Assembly: GCA_947488815.1 (NCBI GenBank)
Contig: CANLCC010000008.1
Location: 1-64,000 of the forward strand
Origin: CAIQIA01 sp945861105
Lineage (GTDB): Bacteria; Cyanobacteriota; Cyanobacteriia; PCC-6307; Cyanobiaceae
Length of the DNA: 64,000 nucleotides
Reading direction: 5' to 3'
The notes below the pieces were generated by a model that worked only from the letters and a program-made list of their open reading frames with translations, was not told the origin of the DNA and did not search any database. Below are positions 48,977-57,723 of the stretch, piece after piece. Made by a program: the position numbers and the translations under genes. The number at the start of each line of letters is the position of its first letter. Position 1 is the first letter of the stretch.

Positions 48977-51208
48977 ATGGCTGCCCAGACCCTGCCGCAG
49001 ACCAGGCCCCCCAGCCCGGCTCTCCCCCCGGTGGGGCAGGGGGATGGTGGCAGCCCCGACCAGAGATCCGACAACCGCCACGACAGAGATTCTTCCCTGG
49101 TGCGCTTGGTGCGCGTTCTGCACCGGCGACGCACCACAGCCCTGCTGACTGCAGGAGCCGTCACCCTCCTGGGGGGCCTGGTGACCCTCCAGCGGCGGCT
49201 TGTCGCGCCCCTGTACCAGGGCGGCTTCACACTCCTGATCGCCGATCCGGTGAATGAGGCCGGCGCCGCTGCCCCCGTACCCGAGGGGGGGGGCGCTCCC
49301 CTCGAGGCCCTGGCGCGCAACACCATGCGCAACGATGTCCCGACCCTGATCCGGGTGCTGCAGAGCCCGGCGGTGCTGGGCCCGGTGGACGATGCCCTGA
49401 GGGCCCGAGGCATCACAGAGCTGCCGGCGGTGAAGGTCACCCTCCAGGCGGCCGATCCCGACCAGAAGACGCCGATCCTGGCCAGCGGGGTGCTGGGTGT
49501 GCAGGCCGTGGGCAGGGACCCACAGGTGCTGCAGCTCACCCTGGGCCTGGCCCAGCAGGAAATGCTGGGGTGGGCGCTTGAGCAACGGCGGGCCAAGCTG
49601 GCCCAGGGGGTGCGCTTCCTGGACCAGCAGGCGCCGGTGCTGCAGCAGAAGAGTGACCGGCTGCAACAGGAACTGGAGCGGTTCCGCACCATCCACGGCG
49701 TCATTCAGCCGGAACAGGAAGCCACCACCCTGCGCAGTCAGCTCGAAGCGGTGCGCAACCGTGCCATTGCCCTGCAGGCCGACCAGGCCAGGCTGCTGGA
49801 ACTGCGCGAGCAGGTGCGCCAGGGAAATCTGACCGCCCGAGCATTCATCGACAGCCCCGCCGAGGGCAACCGCAGCGGCAGCGGGGCCGTGGGACTCGAC
49901 AACCAGGCCCTGCTGGAACAGCTCACCAAGGTGGAGCAGCAGCTGGCGGAGACCCGCGCCCAGTTCCGCGACGACAGCCTGCAGGTGCGCAGCCTGATGG
50001 CCACCCGCGATCAGCTGCGGCCGCTGGTGCACCGCAAGGAGCTGCAGGCCCTCGACACCTCCCTGCGGCTCAACGCCCAGGCCCTGCGGGCCAGCATCGG
50101 CCAGCAGCAGCAGCTGGCCGCCGAATTCCGCCGACTGCCCTCGCTGCTGCGTTCCTACGAATCGATCAACCAGCGCCTGCGGGTGGCCCAGGGAAATGTC
50201 GAGAGCTATCTGCGCACCCGCGAACAGTTCCAGCTCGAGATCGCCCAGAAGAACATGCCCTGGAAGGTGATCGTGCCGGCGGTGGTCAACCCCGAGCCGG
50301 TGGAACCGAAGCTGTCGCGGGGCCTGCTGCAGAGCCTGGCCCTGGGGCTGGTGGCCGGAGCCGGGGCCGCCCTGGTGCGGGATCGCCTCGACACCGCCCT
50401 GCAGGACCCCGAAGACGCCCGATCGGCCCTCGCCCTGCCGCTGCTGGGCCACATTCCCTACCAGGGCGCCGGTACCGACCAGGACGCCGAGGGGTTTGCC
50501 CTGCAGGAAGCCCTGCGGGAACTGGCCTCCAGCCTTCGCTTTCTCGATGGGGCCAGCAGCCGGCGCTGCCTGGGGATCACCAGCGCCCTGCCGGCCGAAG
50601 GCAAGAGCCATTGTTCCCTGCTGCTGGCCCGCACCCTGGCGGCCCTGGGCCAGCGTGTGCTGCTGGTGGATGGGGACCTGCGGCGGCCGCAGCTGCACCA
50701 GCGGCTCGGCCTGACCAACAGCCGCGGTCTCACCACGCTGCTGGGGGCCGAACCCCCCGATCTGTTCCAGGTGCTGCAACCGGTGCCCGGGCTGGATACC
50801 CTCGCCCTGCTGGCGGCCGGTCCGCTGCCGCAGGATCCGCCAAGGCTGCTGGGATCAGAGGCCCTGCCTGCCCTCGTGCAACGCCTCGCCGACAGTGCAC
50901 TCTTTGACGTGGTGCTCTACGACCTGCCGCCGGTGCTCGGCCTTGCCGACGCTTCGCTGCTGGCCAGACATCTGGATGGTGTGCTGCTGCTGGTGAGCCT
51001 GGGCCAGGTGCCACGGAAACGGGCGCAGGCGGCCCTGGAGCGGCTGCAGGAAGCGCGGGCCTCGGTGCTGGGGATGATCACCAACCGTCTCCGCCCTTCG
51101 GCCACCGACGCCGACCGCCACCCCACCTATCGCTATTACACCAATGCAGCCCCGGCAGGGGCCAGCTCTGACCTGCGTGAGCGGTTCAGGCGGTGGCTCG
51201 AGGGTTGA
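48977..51208 (+). CDS. Wzz/Wzc-type polysaccharide chain-length determinant and tyrosine autokinase
   Basis: The 743-residue protein has two Wzz transmembrane helices (about 53-75 and 448-466) flanking a large periplasmic coiled coil (about 205-440). The cytoplasmic BY-kinase domain has Walker A ALPAEGKSHCSLLLAR (about 536-551), A' VLLVDGDLRRP and B VVLYDLPPVLGL. A tyrosine cluster HPTYRYYTN (about 715-723) is present. It should control polymer length and export with the Wza-like protein. The ATG at 48977 is preceded by TAGGGT only 7 nt away. The 3' end overlaps the 4,6-dehydratase gene by 23 nt. Confidence 0.9.
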   Translation: MAAQTLPQTRPPSPALPPVGQGDGGSPDQRSDNRHDRDSSLVRLVRVLHRRRTTALLTAGAVTLLGGLVTLQRRLVAPLYQGGFTLLIADPVNEAGAAAPVPEGGGAPLEALARNTMRNDVPTLIRVLQSPAVLGPVDDALRARGITELPAVKVTLQAADPDQKTPILASGVLGVQAVGRDPQVLQLTLGLAQQEMLGWALEQRRAKLAQGVRFLDQQAPVLQQKSDRLQQELERFRTIHGVIQPEQEATTLRSQLEAVRNRAIALQADQARLLELREQVRQGNLTARAFIDSPAEGNRSGSGAVGLDNQALLEQLTKVEQQLAETRAQFRDDSLQVRSLMATRDQLRPLVHRKELQALDTSLRLNAQALRASIGQQQQLAAEFRRLPSLLRSYESINQRLRVAQGNVESYLRTREQFQLEIAQKNMPWKVIVPAVVNPEPVEPKLSRGLLQSLALGLVAGAGAALVRDRLDTALQDPEDARSALALPLLGHIPYQGAGTDQDAEGFALQEALRELASSLRFLDGASSRRCLGITSALPAEGKSHCSLLLARTLAALGQRVLLVDGDLRRPQLHQRLGLTNSRGLTTLLGAEPPDLFQVLQPVPGLDTLALLAAGPLPQDPPRLLGSEALPALVQRLADSALFDVVLYDLPPVLGLADASLLARHLDGVLLLVSLGQVPRKRAQAALERLQEARASVLGMITNRLRPSATDADRHPTYRYYTNAAPAGASSDLRERFRRWLEG

Positions 51209-53084
51209 TGTCGACCCACGGCCGCACCGGCAGGGCATGGACCCTGACCACGGGCGCATAGTCAGGCACAAGGGTCGGAAGCAGGGCCAGGGCCTGCCCC
51301 TGCTCCCCGTGGCTGAGGTGGGCCAGCAGACGCGCGACGGCAGGCAGCAGCCGTTCGGCCGGCAGGCCCCCCTCCCGGGCCCGACGGATGCGGGGGTGGA
51401 GCGTGGGTTCGTCTTCGGGGGAGATCAGCAGTTCTTCCCGCAGCTTTTCACCCGGGCGCAGACCGGTGAACCGGATGGCGATCTCGCCGTCGGGGTGATC
51501 GGCGTCCCGCAGGGTGCAGCCCGACAGGAGGATCATCTGCCGGGCCAGATCGACGATGCGCACCGGCTCCCCCATGTCGAGCACGAACACCTCACCCCCC
51601 CTCGCCAGGCCGGCGGCCTGCAGCACCAGCTGCACCGCCTCTGAAACAGTCATGAAGTAGCGGGTCACCTCGGAATGGGTAACCGTCACGGGGCCGCCGG
51701 CCTCGATCTGCGCCCGGAACCGCGGCACCACCGACCCCGAGGAGCCCAGCACATTGCCGAAGCGCACGATCGCGCAGACGGGACCCTGGCCCCTGGCGGC
51801 ATCGCACTGCACCAGCTGTTCGCAGATGCGCTTACTGGCCCCCATCACGTTGGTGGGTCGCACGGCCTTGTCACTGGAAACCAGCACGAAGCGCTTCAGC
51901 TCCGCCGCCCGGGCCGCGGCCAGGGCCGCCTGGGTGCAGCGGATGTTGTTGAGCAGGCCGCTGCAGGGGTTGCTCTCGACAAGCGGCACATGCTTGTAGG
52001 CGGCCGCATGCACAAGCACATCCACCCGTTGACGGCGACAGAGGTCGGTGAGCGCCCTGGCGTCGCAGGCATCGAGCAGAACCGCCAGGGTGCGGTCGCC
52101 GTCACCGTCATCGGTGATGCGTTGCTGGATCAGATACAGGGCCGCCTCGCTGCGCTCCACCAGCACCAGCCGGCGGGCGCCGGCCCTGAGGGCCTCCCGG
52201 CAGAGTTCGGAACCGATGGAGCCCCCTGCACCCGTCACCAGCACGCAGCCACCGGTGACGACCTCGGCCAGCAGCCCAGGAAGGGGCTGCCCCGGTTCGC
52301 GACCGAGGAGCTCCTCGAGGGACAGGGGCTGCAGTTCGGTGAGCTGCAGACGGCCGGCGGCCAGGTCGGCCAGGGAGGGAACCGTGAGCACCTGCAGGCC
52401 CTGGCGCCGCAGGGCCGCGGCGATCGCCAGCCGGCGGGGCCGTGGCAGCGACGGCAGGGCGAGCAGGGCCTGCAGCTGCCCATGGCGCTGGACCAGGGAT
52501 GGCAGGCGGGAAGGAGCAGCGATCACCACCCCTTCAATGGACCGTCCCCAGAGGCGGGAATCGTCATCGAGCACGGCCACCAGCCGCACCCGCCCCTCCC
52601 GCAGCAGCTCGCGGGCCAGCCGCTGGCCGGCGGCGCCGGCGCCGTAGATCACGGTCGCCGGCCGCACCGCCAGGGCCGGCAGGGTGGCCTGGCGGCCCAG
52701 ATCCCTCAGCACGATGCGGCTGCCCACCAGCAGGCCGCTGAGCAGCAGCCAGAGCAGCGGCCAGAACGACCGGGGGGGCGACGGCATCCCCGCCAGGGTG
52801 ATGACGAAGAGAAGAAGCAGCACCGCCACCAGGGACCGCGGCAGCAGGTCGTAGAGCGTTCGGCTGCCGGAGGCCTGGGTGAGGCCCCGGTACCAGCCGC
52901 TGGCGAGCAGCCACGGCAGGGTGATCGCTTCGGCCACCACCAGCAGCCAGGGCAACTGGTCCAGGAAATGGATCGGCAGGGGCAGGTTCAGCCTCAGGGC
53001 GAAGGCACCCCAGACCGCCAGGGCGGTGAGGCCTGCGTCGAGGGCCAGAAGCACGAGCAGCCGCGGGCGCAGACGGGGGGCCAT
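51186..53084 (-). CDS. UDP-sugar 4,6-dehydratase, PglF/CapD/WbpM type
   Basis: The 632-residue membrane protein has four or five N-terminal hydrophobic helices, a first nucleotide-binding domain (ATVIYGAGAAGQRLARELL) and a catalytic SDR domain (CVLVTGAGGSIGSELCREAL). The active site reads VSSDKAVRPTNVMGASKR, with Met in place of the usual Tyr, as in the PglF/WbpM family. It makes UDP-4-keto-6-deoxy-GlcNAc-type sugars. It is followed in the same strand cluster by an aminotransferase and a sugar-1-P transferase. The substrate is inferred. Confidence 0.9.
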   Translation of the reverse strand: MAPRLRPRLLVLLALDAGLTALAVWGAFALRLNLPLPIHFLDQLPWLLVVAEAITLPWLLASGWYRGLTQASGSRTLYDLLPRSLVAVLLLLFVITLAGMPSPPRSFWPLLWLLLSGLLVGSRIVLRDLGRQATLPALAVRPATVIYGAGAAGQRLARELLREGRVRLVAVLDDDSRLWGRSIEGVVIAAPSRLPSLVQRHGQLQALLALPSLPRPRRLAIAAALRRQGLQVLTVPSLADLAAGRLQLTELQPLSLEELLGREPGQPLPGLLAEVVTGGCVLVTGAGGSIGSELCREALRAGARRLVLVERSEAALYLIQQRITDDGDGDRTLAVLLDACDARALTDLCRRQRVDVLVHAAAYKHVPLVESNPCSGLLNNIRCTQAALAAARAAELKRFVLVSSDKAVRPTNVMGASKRICEQLVQCDAARGQGPVCAIVRFGNVLGSSGSVVPRFRAQIEAGGPVTVTHSEVTRYFMTVSEAVQLVLQAAGLARGGEVFVLDMGEPVRIVDLARQMILLSGCTLRDADHPDGEIAIRFTGLRPGEKLREELLISPEDEPTLHPRIRRAREGGLPAERLLPAVARLLAHLSHGEQGQALALLPTLVPDYAPVVRVHALPVRPWVDINPRATA

Positions 53085-53141
53085 GGGGCCGACGCTATGC
53101 AGGGTGCCGCCGACTGACCGCGGGGATGTGCCAGTGGCCCC

Positions 53142-54332
53142 TCAGGCGGCAGCGGCAGCGAGCACCTGGCGCAGTCCAGCGACCCAGCGCTCCAGCTCGG
53201 CATCGGGCAGGGTCGGGGCCAGCGGCAGCATCAGGCTCGTCTCCCCCAGCTGGCGGGCCACAGGCAGGGGCTGCGGTGGAGCCAGACCCGCCTTGGCAAA
53301 GCTGCGCTCGCGGTAGATCTCGCTGCATGATCCCGTCAGCGACGGCAGGCCGAGGGCAGCGAGTTCGGCGAGGATCCGATCGCGGCTCCAGCCGGCCGCG
53401 AGGGCCTCGGGGCGCACAAAGGCATGGAAGCGATACCAGGCGTGCTCCACCTGCGCCGGCGGCATCGGCACCCGCACCGCCGCCAGATCCGCCAGGGCCC
53501 CACTGAGCAGGGCCGCCTGACGCTGACGGCAGGCCCGCCAGGCCGGCAGCCGCCGCAGCTGCACCCGACCGATGGCGCTCTGCATCTCAGTGAGCCGGAA
53601 GTTGCTGCCGAACCGGTCGTGGAGCCAGCGGAATCCCGGCGGATGATCGTCCCGTTGCAGGGCCTCGAGGGTCTTGCCGTGGTCCCGCAGGGACCAGAGC
53701 CGGTCGTGAAGATCGTCGCGGCCGGTGGTGACCATGCCCCCCTCGCCACCGGTGCTGATGATCTTGTCCTGGCAGAAGCTCCAGGCGGCCACCGCCCCGA
53801 CCGAACCCACCGAGCGCCAGGTGCCATCCTCCCGCCAGCCGGCCCCGTGGGCCTGGGCGCAGTCCTCCACCAACCCGAGGCCATGGGCCTGGGCCAGGTC
53901 CGCCAGCGCCGCCAGGGGAGCGGGCCAGCCGTTGAGATGCACCACGGCGATCGCACGGGTGCGGGGGCCGATCAGAGGGGCCACCGTGGCCGCCGTCAGG
54001 CACTGGCTATCGGGATCGACATCGGCGAAGACCGGCTTCACCCCCAGCAGCACGGCGGCGCTGGCGGTCGCCACAAAACTGCGGGGCGTCGTGATCAGCT
54101 CATCGCCGGGTCCCAGGCCCAGAGCCCGGTAGGCCGCCGCCAGGGCCAGGGTGCCGTTGGCGATGGTGAGGGCATGGGGCACTCCGCACCAGGCGGCGAA
54201 CTCCCGTTCAAACGACTGCCCCTCCTCTCCGGTCCAGTGGTTGACGCGGCCCGAGGCCAGCACCGCAGCCACTGCCGCCAGCTGCTCCCCGTCGTAGTGG
54301 GGCCAGAACGGCCCGGAAGGAGGGGTCGTCAT
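53142..54332 (-). CDS. DegT/DnrJ/EryC1/StrS sugar aminotransferase
   Basis: The 396-residue PLP enzyme has VNHWTGEEGQSFEREFAAW, ALTIANGTLALAAAYRALGL, LVEDCAQAHGAGW and the PLP-binding Lys190 in WSFCQDKIISTGGEGGMVTT. Such enzymes add an amino group to 4-keto sugars, as PglE does after PglF. Here the dehydratase gene lies just downstream on the same strand. The ATG at 54332 is preferred; the frame upstream reads into the next gene. It follows the acetyltransferase gene stop directly. Confidence 0.9.
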   Translation of the reverse strand: MTTPPSGPFWPHYDGEQLAAVAAVLASGRVNHWTGEEGQSFEREFAAWCGVPHALTIANGTLALAAAYRALGLGPGDELITTPRSFVATASAAVLLGVKPVFADVDPDSQCLTAATVAPLIGPRTRAIAVVHLNGWPAPLAALADLAQAHGLGLVEDCAQAHGAGWREDGTWRSVGSVGAVAAWSFCQDKIISTGGEGGMVTTGRDDLHDRLWSLRDHGKTLEALQRDDHPPGFRWLHDRFGSNFRLTEMQSAIGRVQLRRLPAWRACRQRQAALLSGALADLAAVRVPMPPAQVEHAWYRFHAFVRPEALAAGWSRDRILAELAALGLPSLTGSCSEIYRERSFAKAGLAPPQPLPVARQLGETSLMLPLAPTLPDAELERWVAGLRQVLAAAAA

Positions 54333-54333
54333 G

Positions 54334-54873
54334 TCAGCGCCGCCCCACCGGTCGGGCCGGGTTGCCGACCACCACCAGGCCCGCCGCCACGTCGCGCATG
54401 ACCACGGCCCGGGCCCCCACCACTGCCCGGGCACCGATGGTCACCCCCGGACCGACGAAGGCCTCGGCGGCGACCCACACCCCATCGTCGAGGTGGATCG
54501 GGGGTCGCAGCAGGGGAAACGCCGGGTCATGGTGGTCATGGCTGCCGGCACAGAGATGGCAGCCCTGGGACAGCACCACCCCACGGCCCAGGCGGATGGG
54601 GCCGAGGGCATAGAGGGTGACGGCACGGGCCACGACGCAACCGTCGCCCAGGTCCAGGTTCCAGGGTTGATGGATGCGGGCGCCGGGATAGATCCGCACC
54701 TGGCGACCCACCCGGGCCCCGAAGCCGCGCAGCAGCAGGTTGCGCCAGGGCCAGCAGGGCCGCGGACTGCAGCGCCAGAACGGCCGCAGCAGAGCCCAGG
54801 CCACCCGCCGCAGATCATCGCGGCGGCGGTAGGGGCGGCGAGAGGGGCTGAGGGTTCCCAGGGCCATGGTCAT
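54334..54873 (-). CDS. WcaF-like hexapeptide acetyltransferase
   Basis: The 179-residue left-handed beta-helix protein has NLLLRGFGARVGRQVRIYPG, LDLGDGCVVARAVTLYALG and SQGCHLCAGSHDHHDPAFPL. The last includes the catalytic His region of colanic-acid-type acetyltransferases (WcaF). It ends VVVGNPARPVGRR, typical of the family. It may O-acetylate a sugar of the polymer. ATG 54873 overlaps the glycosyltransferase stop by 4 nt. Confidence 0.85.
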   Translation of the reverse strand: MTMALGTLSPSRRPYRRRDDLRRVAWALLRPFWRCSPRPCWPWRNLLLRGFGARVGRQVRIYPGARIHQPWNLDLGDGCVVARAVTLYALGPIRLGRGVVLSQGCHLCAGSHDHHDPAFPLLRPPIHLDDGVWVAAEAFVGPGVTIGARAVVGARAVVMRDVAAGLVVVGNPARPVGRR

Positions 54874-56042
54874 GACAGCCACAGGCGGATCAGATCATCA
54901 GCCTGCTCAGGACCGGGCCGCAGGGCCGCCTGCCGTGCCCCCCGGGCCAGCCGGTGGCGGTACTGCGGGTCCGCCGCCAGGGCCGCCAGCGCCGCCGCCA
55001 GCTCCCGGGGCGCCCCGGGAACGGGGGGGAGCAGCAGACCACAGTGGTGTCGTTGCACCAGTTCCGCCAGGGCCGACGCCGCAGGGGCGATAGCCAGCAG
55101 CGGACATCCGGCCGCCAGGGCGGTGAAGGCCTTGCTGGGGAGGGACGCCGCAGCCAGGGCCCCCGCCAGGGCCACCACGGCCAGGTCGGCGGCCGCCAGG
55201 GCCACGGCCAGCTCCGCTGCGGGGAGGGGTGCGAGGAAGTGAACCTGCCGCTGCAGCCCCCGGCGTTGCACCAGCCGCTGCAGCTGCGGTCGACGGCCAC
55301 CCTCCCCCACCAGCAGCAGCCGCGCACCGGGCGGCGGCACCAGCGCCAGGGCCTCCAGCAGTGGCTCGAGGGGATGGCTGAAGCCCAGGTTGCCGGCATA
55401 CACGAGCAGCAGCGCCCCGTCGCTGCCATGGCAGCGGCGGAAGGCGGCCACGTCCGGCGGGGGCGCCGGCGGCAACGGCGCCCCCCAGGGGGGCACCACC
55501 CGCACCGCGCGGGCCCAGGCGGCCTCCGTGGCGAAACAAGGGCGCAGGGCCTCGGCCATCGGCGCACTGAGGGTGATGACCCGCTCAGCCCGGCCGTACA
55601 CCCGCCGGTTGAGCTGCTGCCAGATGGCGACCAGCGGGGCCAGCAGCCGGCGCGGCACCGGCCCCAGCCCCGCCAGCACCTGTGGGTAGAGGTCGTAGAG
55701 CAACAGGCTGTAGGGACGCCGGGCCAGGGGGGCCAGCAGCGGCGCCAGGGGGGGGTTGCTCACCACCAGCAACGGCCCGGCGGCATGCCGCCGCCGCCAG
55801 CCGTCACACCACAGCCGCCAGGCCAGCCAAAGGCAGAACGCCCCCCAGGTGAACAGGCGCAGGGGGGCCGATGTGCGCCGGTAGGCAGGGCCGCGCAGCC
55901 AGCGCAGCGCCGGCAACGTCGACGGCAGCCCACCGCCGGCCAGCAGGGTGACGGGGCCACGGCGGGCGGCGGCGGCCACCACATCACCGAAGAGGGGGCC
56001 CACCGTCTGGTTCACCAGCAGCAGCTCGGGCGGGTCAGCCAT
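54870..56042 (-). CDS. Glycosyltransferase family 4 (WcaI-like)
   Basis: The 390-residue GT-B enzyme begins with ELLLVNQTVGPLFGDVVAAA. The donor domain has LLVYAGNLGFSHPLEPLLEA, RLLLVGEGGRRPQL and the C-terminal PSKAFTALAAGCPLLAIAPA, which holds the E/x7/E-like region in a WcaI-type arrangement. Acceptor and sugar are unknown. It starts at ATG 56042, overlapping the PglC-like stop by one base. Confidence 0.82.
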   Translation of the reverse strand: MADPPELLLVNQTVGPLFGDVVAAAARRGPVTLLAGGGLPSTLPALRWLRGPAYRRTSAPLRLFTWGAFCLWLAWRLWCDGWRRRHAAGPLLVVSNPPLAPLLAPLARRPYSLLLYDLYPQVLAGLGPVPRRLLAPLVAIWQQLNRRVYGRAERVITLSAPMAEALRPCFATEAAWARAVRVVPPWGAPLPPAPPPDVAAFRRCHGSDGALLLVYAGNLGFSHPLEPLLEALALVPPPGARLLLVGEGGRRPQLQRLVQRRGLQRQVHFLAPLPAAELAVALAAADLAVVALAGALAAASLPSKAFTALAAGCPLLAIAPAASALAELVQRHHCGLLLPPVPGAPRELAAALAALAADPQYRHRLARGARQAALRPGPEQADDLIRLWLS

Positions 56043-56647
56043 CAGGCCCTTCCGGTGAAGGGGGCCATGGTGGCCTGGTCGGAGGCACTGATGCCCCGGC
56101 GGGCGAACACCACCAAAGGGGTTCGCAGCAGGATCAGCAGATCCAGCGCCGGCGAGCAGTGCCGCACGTACCAGGCATCACAGGCGAAGCGCCGACGCCA
56201 GCTGAGGGAGTTACGGCCACTGACCTGGGCCCAGCCCGTGAGACCAGGGCGCAGCTGCAGCCGCCGGGCCTGGCGGGCGCTGTAGAGAGGCAGGTAGGCC
56301 GGGGGCAGGGGGCGGGGGCCCACCAGACTCATCTCGCCCCGCAACACATTCAGCAGCTGCGGCAGCTCATCGAGGGAACTGGCCCGCAACCGCCGGCCGA
56401 AGGGCGTCATCCGCTCGGCATCACTGTGGCGGCCAGGACCCAGCGGCAGCAGGCTGCGGAACTTGACCAGCTGGAACGGACGGCCATGGCGGCCGCTGCG
56501 CTCCTGCACAAAGAACACCGGTGCCCCCAGGCGCCACCGCACCAGCAGAGCCAGCAGCAGCAGCAGGGGCAGCAGCAGCACCAGAGCCAGCAGGGCCAGC
56601 AGCCGGTCGGCCAGGTGCTTGACCATCAGGTAGGCCACCGTCGTCAT
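56042..56647 (-). CDS. Initiating phosphosugar transferase, PglC/WcaJ type
   Basis: The 201-residue monotopic membrane enzyme has a hydrophobic N-terminal helix (LALLALVLLLPLLLLLALLV). Motifs are VFFVQERSGRHGRPFQLVKF, RRLRASSLDELPQLLNVLRG, EMSLVGPRPLP and LRPGLTGWAQVSGRN. It transfers a sugar-1-phosphate from UDP-sugar to undecaprenyl phosphate, starting polymer assembly. The small size and ending GISASDQATMAPFTGRA match PglC rather than the larger WcaJ/WbaP proteins. It overlaps both neighbours. Confidence 0.9.
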   Translation of the reverse strand: MTTVAYLMVKHLADRLLALLALVLLLPLLLLLALLVRWRLGAPVFFVQERSGRHGRPFQLVKFRSLLPLGPGRHSDAERMTPFGRRLRASSLDELPQLLNVLRGEMSLVGPRPLPPAYLPLYSARQARRLQLRPGLTGWAQVSGRNSLSWRRRFACDAWYVRHCSPALDLLILLRTPLVVFARRGISASDQATMAPFTGRA

Positions 56648-57723
56648 GGCAGCGACGGTCCCTGCACCCAGGCGGGCCGGGCCGCCTGGCCCTGCAGCCA
56701 GGCGTAGAGCTCCTCGGTCTGGCGTGCCACCCGATCCCAGCCGTGGTGACAGGCCACCAGCTGGCGACCGGTCGCCCCCATGGCCGCCGCCGCGGACGGC
56801 GACAACCGCTGCCAGCGCTGCAGCACCGCCATCAGCACCTGCGGGTCGGGCGGAGCCGCCCAGGCAGCCCCCACCTGGAACGCCCCGGGGAGATGACAGG
56901 CGGGACTGAGCAGACAGGGCAGTCCCCAGGCCATCGCCTCCAGGGCCGCCATCGGCAACCCTTCGCTGTGGGAGGGCAGCACGAAGCCATGGGCATGGTG
57001 GTAGCAGCTGTCGCGTAGGCGTCCGGCCACCGCCCCCACCGTCAGCACCTGGGGCAGGGGGTGGCGCTGCAGCCGCCGTTCCAGGGCTCCACCATCCCCG
57101 AACCCCGCCAGCACCAGCCAGGCATCGGTGGCGCCCGCCGCCTGCCAGCGCCCCCAGGCCTGCAGCAGCGGGTCAAGGCCCTTCTTGGCATGGAAGCGGC
57201 CCAGGAACAGCAACACCCGCGCCGCCGCCGGCAGGCGACCCTGCCAGGGCGGCGGCGGCAGGGGGACGGTGCGGTCGGGCAGGTCCACCCCGTTAGGGAT
57301 CAGGGCCACCGGCACGTTCAGGCCCAGGGACTGCAGGGCCTCGGCTTCCTGAGGGCAGAGGGCCTGCAGACAACCGGCAGCGGCCAGGGTGCGCCGCTCG
57401 CCCCACCACCACAACAGGGCCTTGGGCAGCGATCGGCGCCGGGTCGCCCACGGATCGAGCATGCCGTGGGGTGTGACCACCAGCGGCAGCCCCGACCGCC
57501 GCAGGCGCCGCGCCGCACGGCTCGAGGCCAGCCAGAGTCCATGGCTGTGCACCACCGCTGCACCGGCCGTGAGCACCGCCAGCCGCTGGTCACCGGCATC
57601 GGCGGGGCACAGCTGCACCTCCAGGCCCCGGCGCCGCTGGGCGGTGGCCAGGTGGGCAACGGCAACGCCGATGCCCCCGGACCGGCGCGGGTCAGCGCTG
57701 CTGAGCAGATGGGCGACGGTCAT
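56644..57723 (-). CDS. Glycosyltransferase family 4
   Basis: The 359-residue GT-B enzyme has HLLSSADPRRSGGIGVAVAH near the N-terminus, VVTPHGMLDPWATRRRSLPK, VLLFLGRFHAKKGLDPLLQA and GFVLPSHSEGLPMAALEAMA. The last contains the conserved E-x7-E motif of GT4 donors. The VTPHGML motif resembles fucosyl/galactosyl-type GT4 enzymes of capsule clusters. The ATG at 57723 is used; a TTG at 57738 is the alternative. It overlaps the polymerase gene by 32 nt. Confidence 0.86.
   Translation of the reverse strand: MTVAHLLSSADPRRSGGIGVAVAHLATAQRRRGLEVQLCPADAGDQRLAVLTAGAAVVHSHGLWLASSRAARRLRRSGLPLVVTPHGMLDPWATRRRSLPKALLWWWGERRTLAAAGCLQALCPQEAEALQSLGLNVPVALIPNGVDLPDRTVPLPPPPWQGRLPAAARVLLFLGRFHAKKGLDPLLQAWGRWQAAGATDAWLVLAGFGDGGALERRLQRHPLPQVLTVGAVAGRLRDSCYHHAHGFVLPSHSEGLPMAALEAMAWGLPCLLSPACHLPGAFQVGAAWAAPPDPQVLMAVLQRWQRLSPSAAAAMGATGRQLVACHHGWDRVARQTEELYAWLQGQAARPAWVQGPSLP

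Noticed and set aside
48626..50779. Minus-strand open frame (about 717 codons) opposite the Wzc-like gene
   Set aside because: It mirrors the codon pattern of a well-supported kinase gene and shows no conserved motif.
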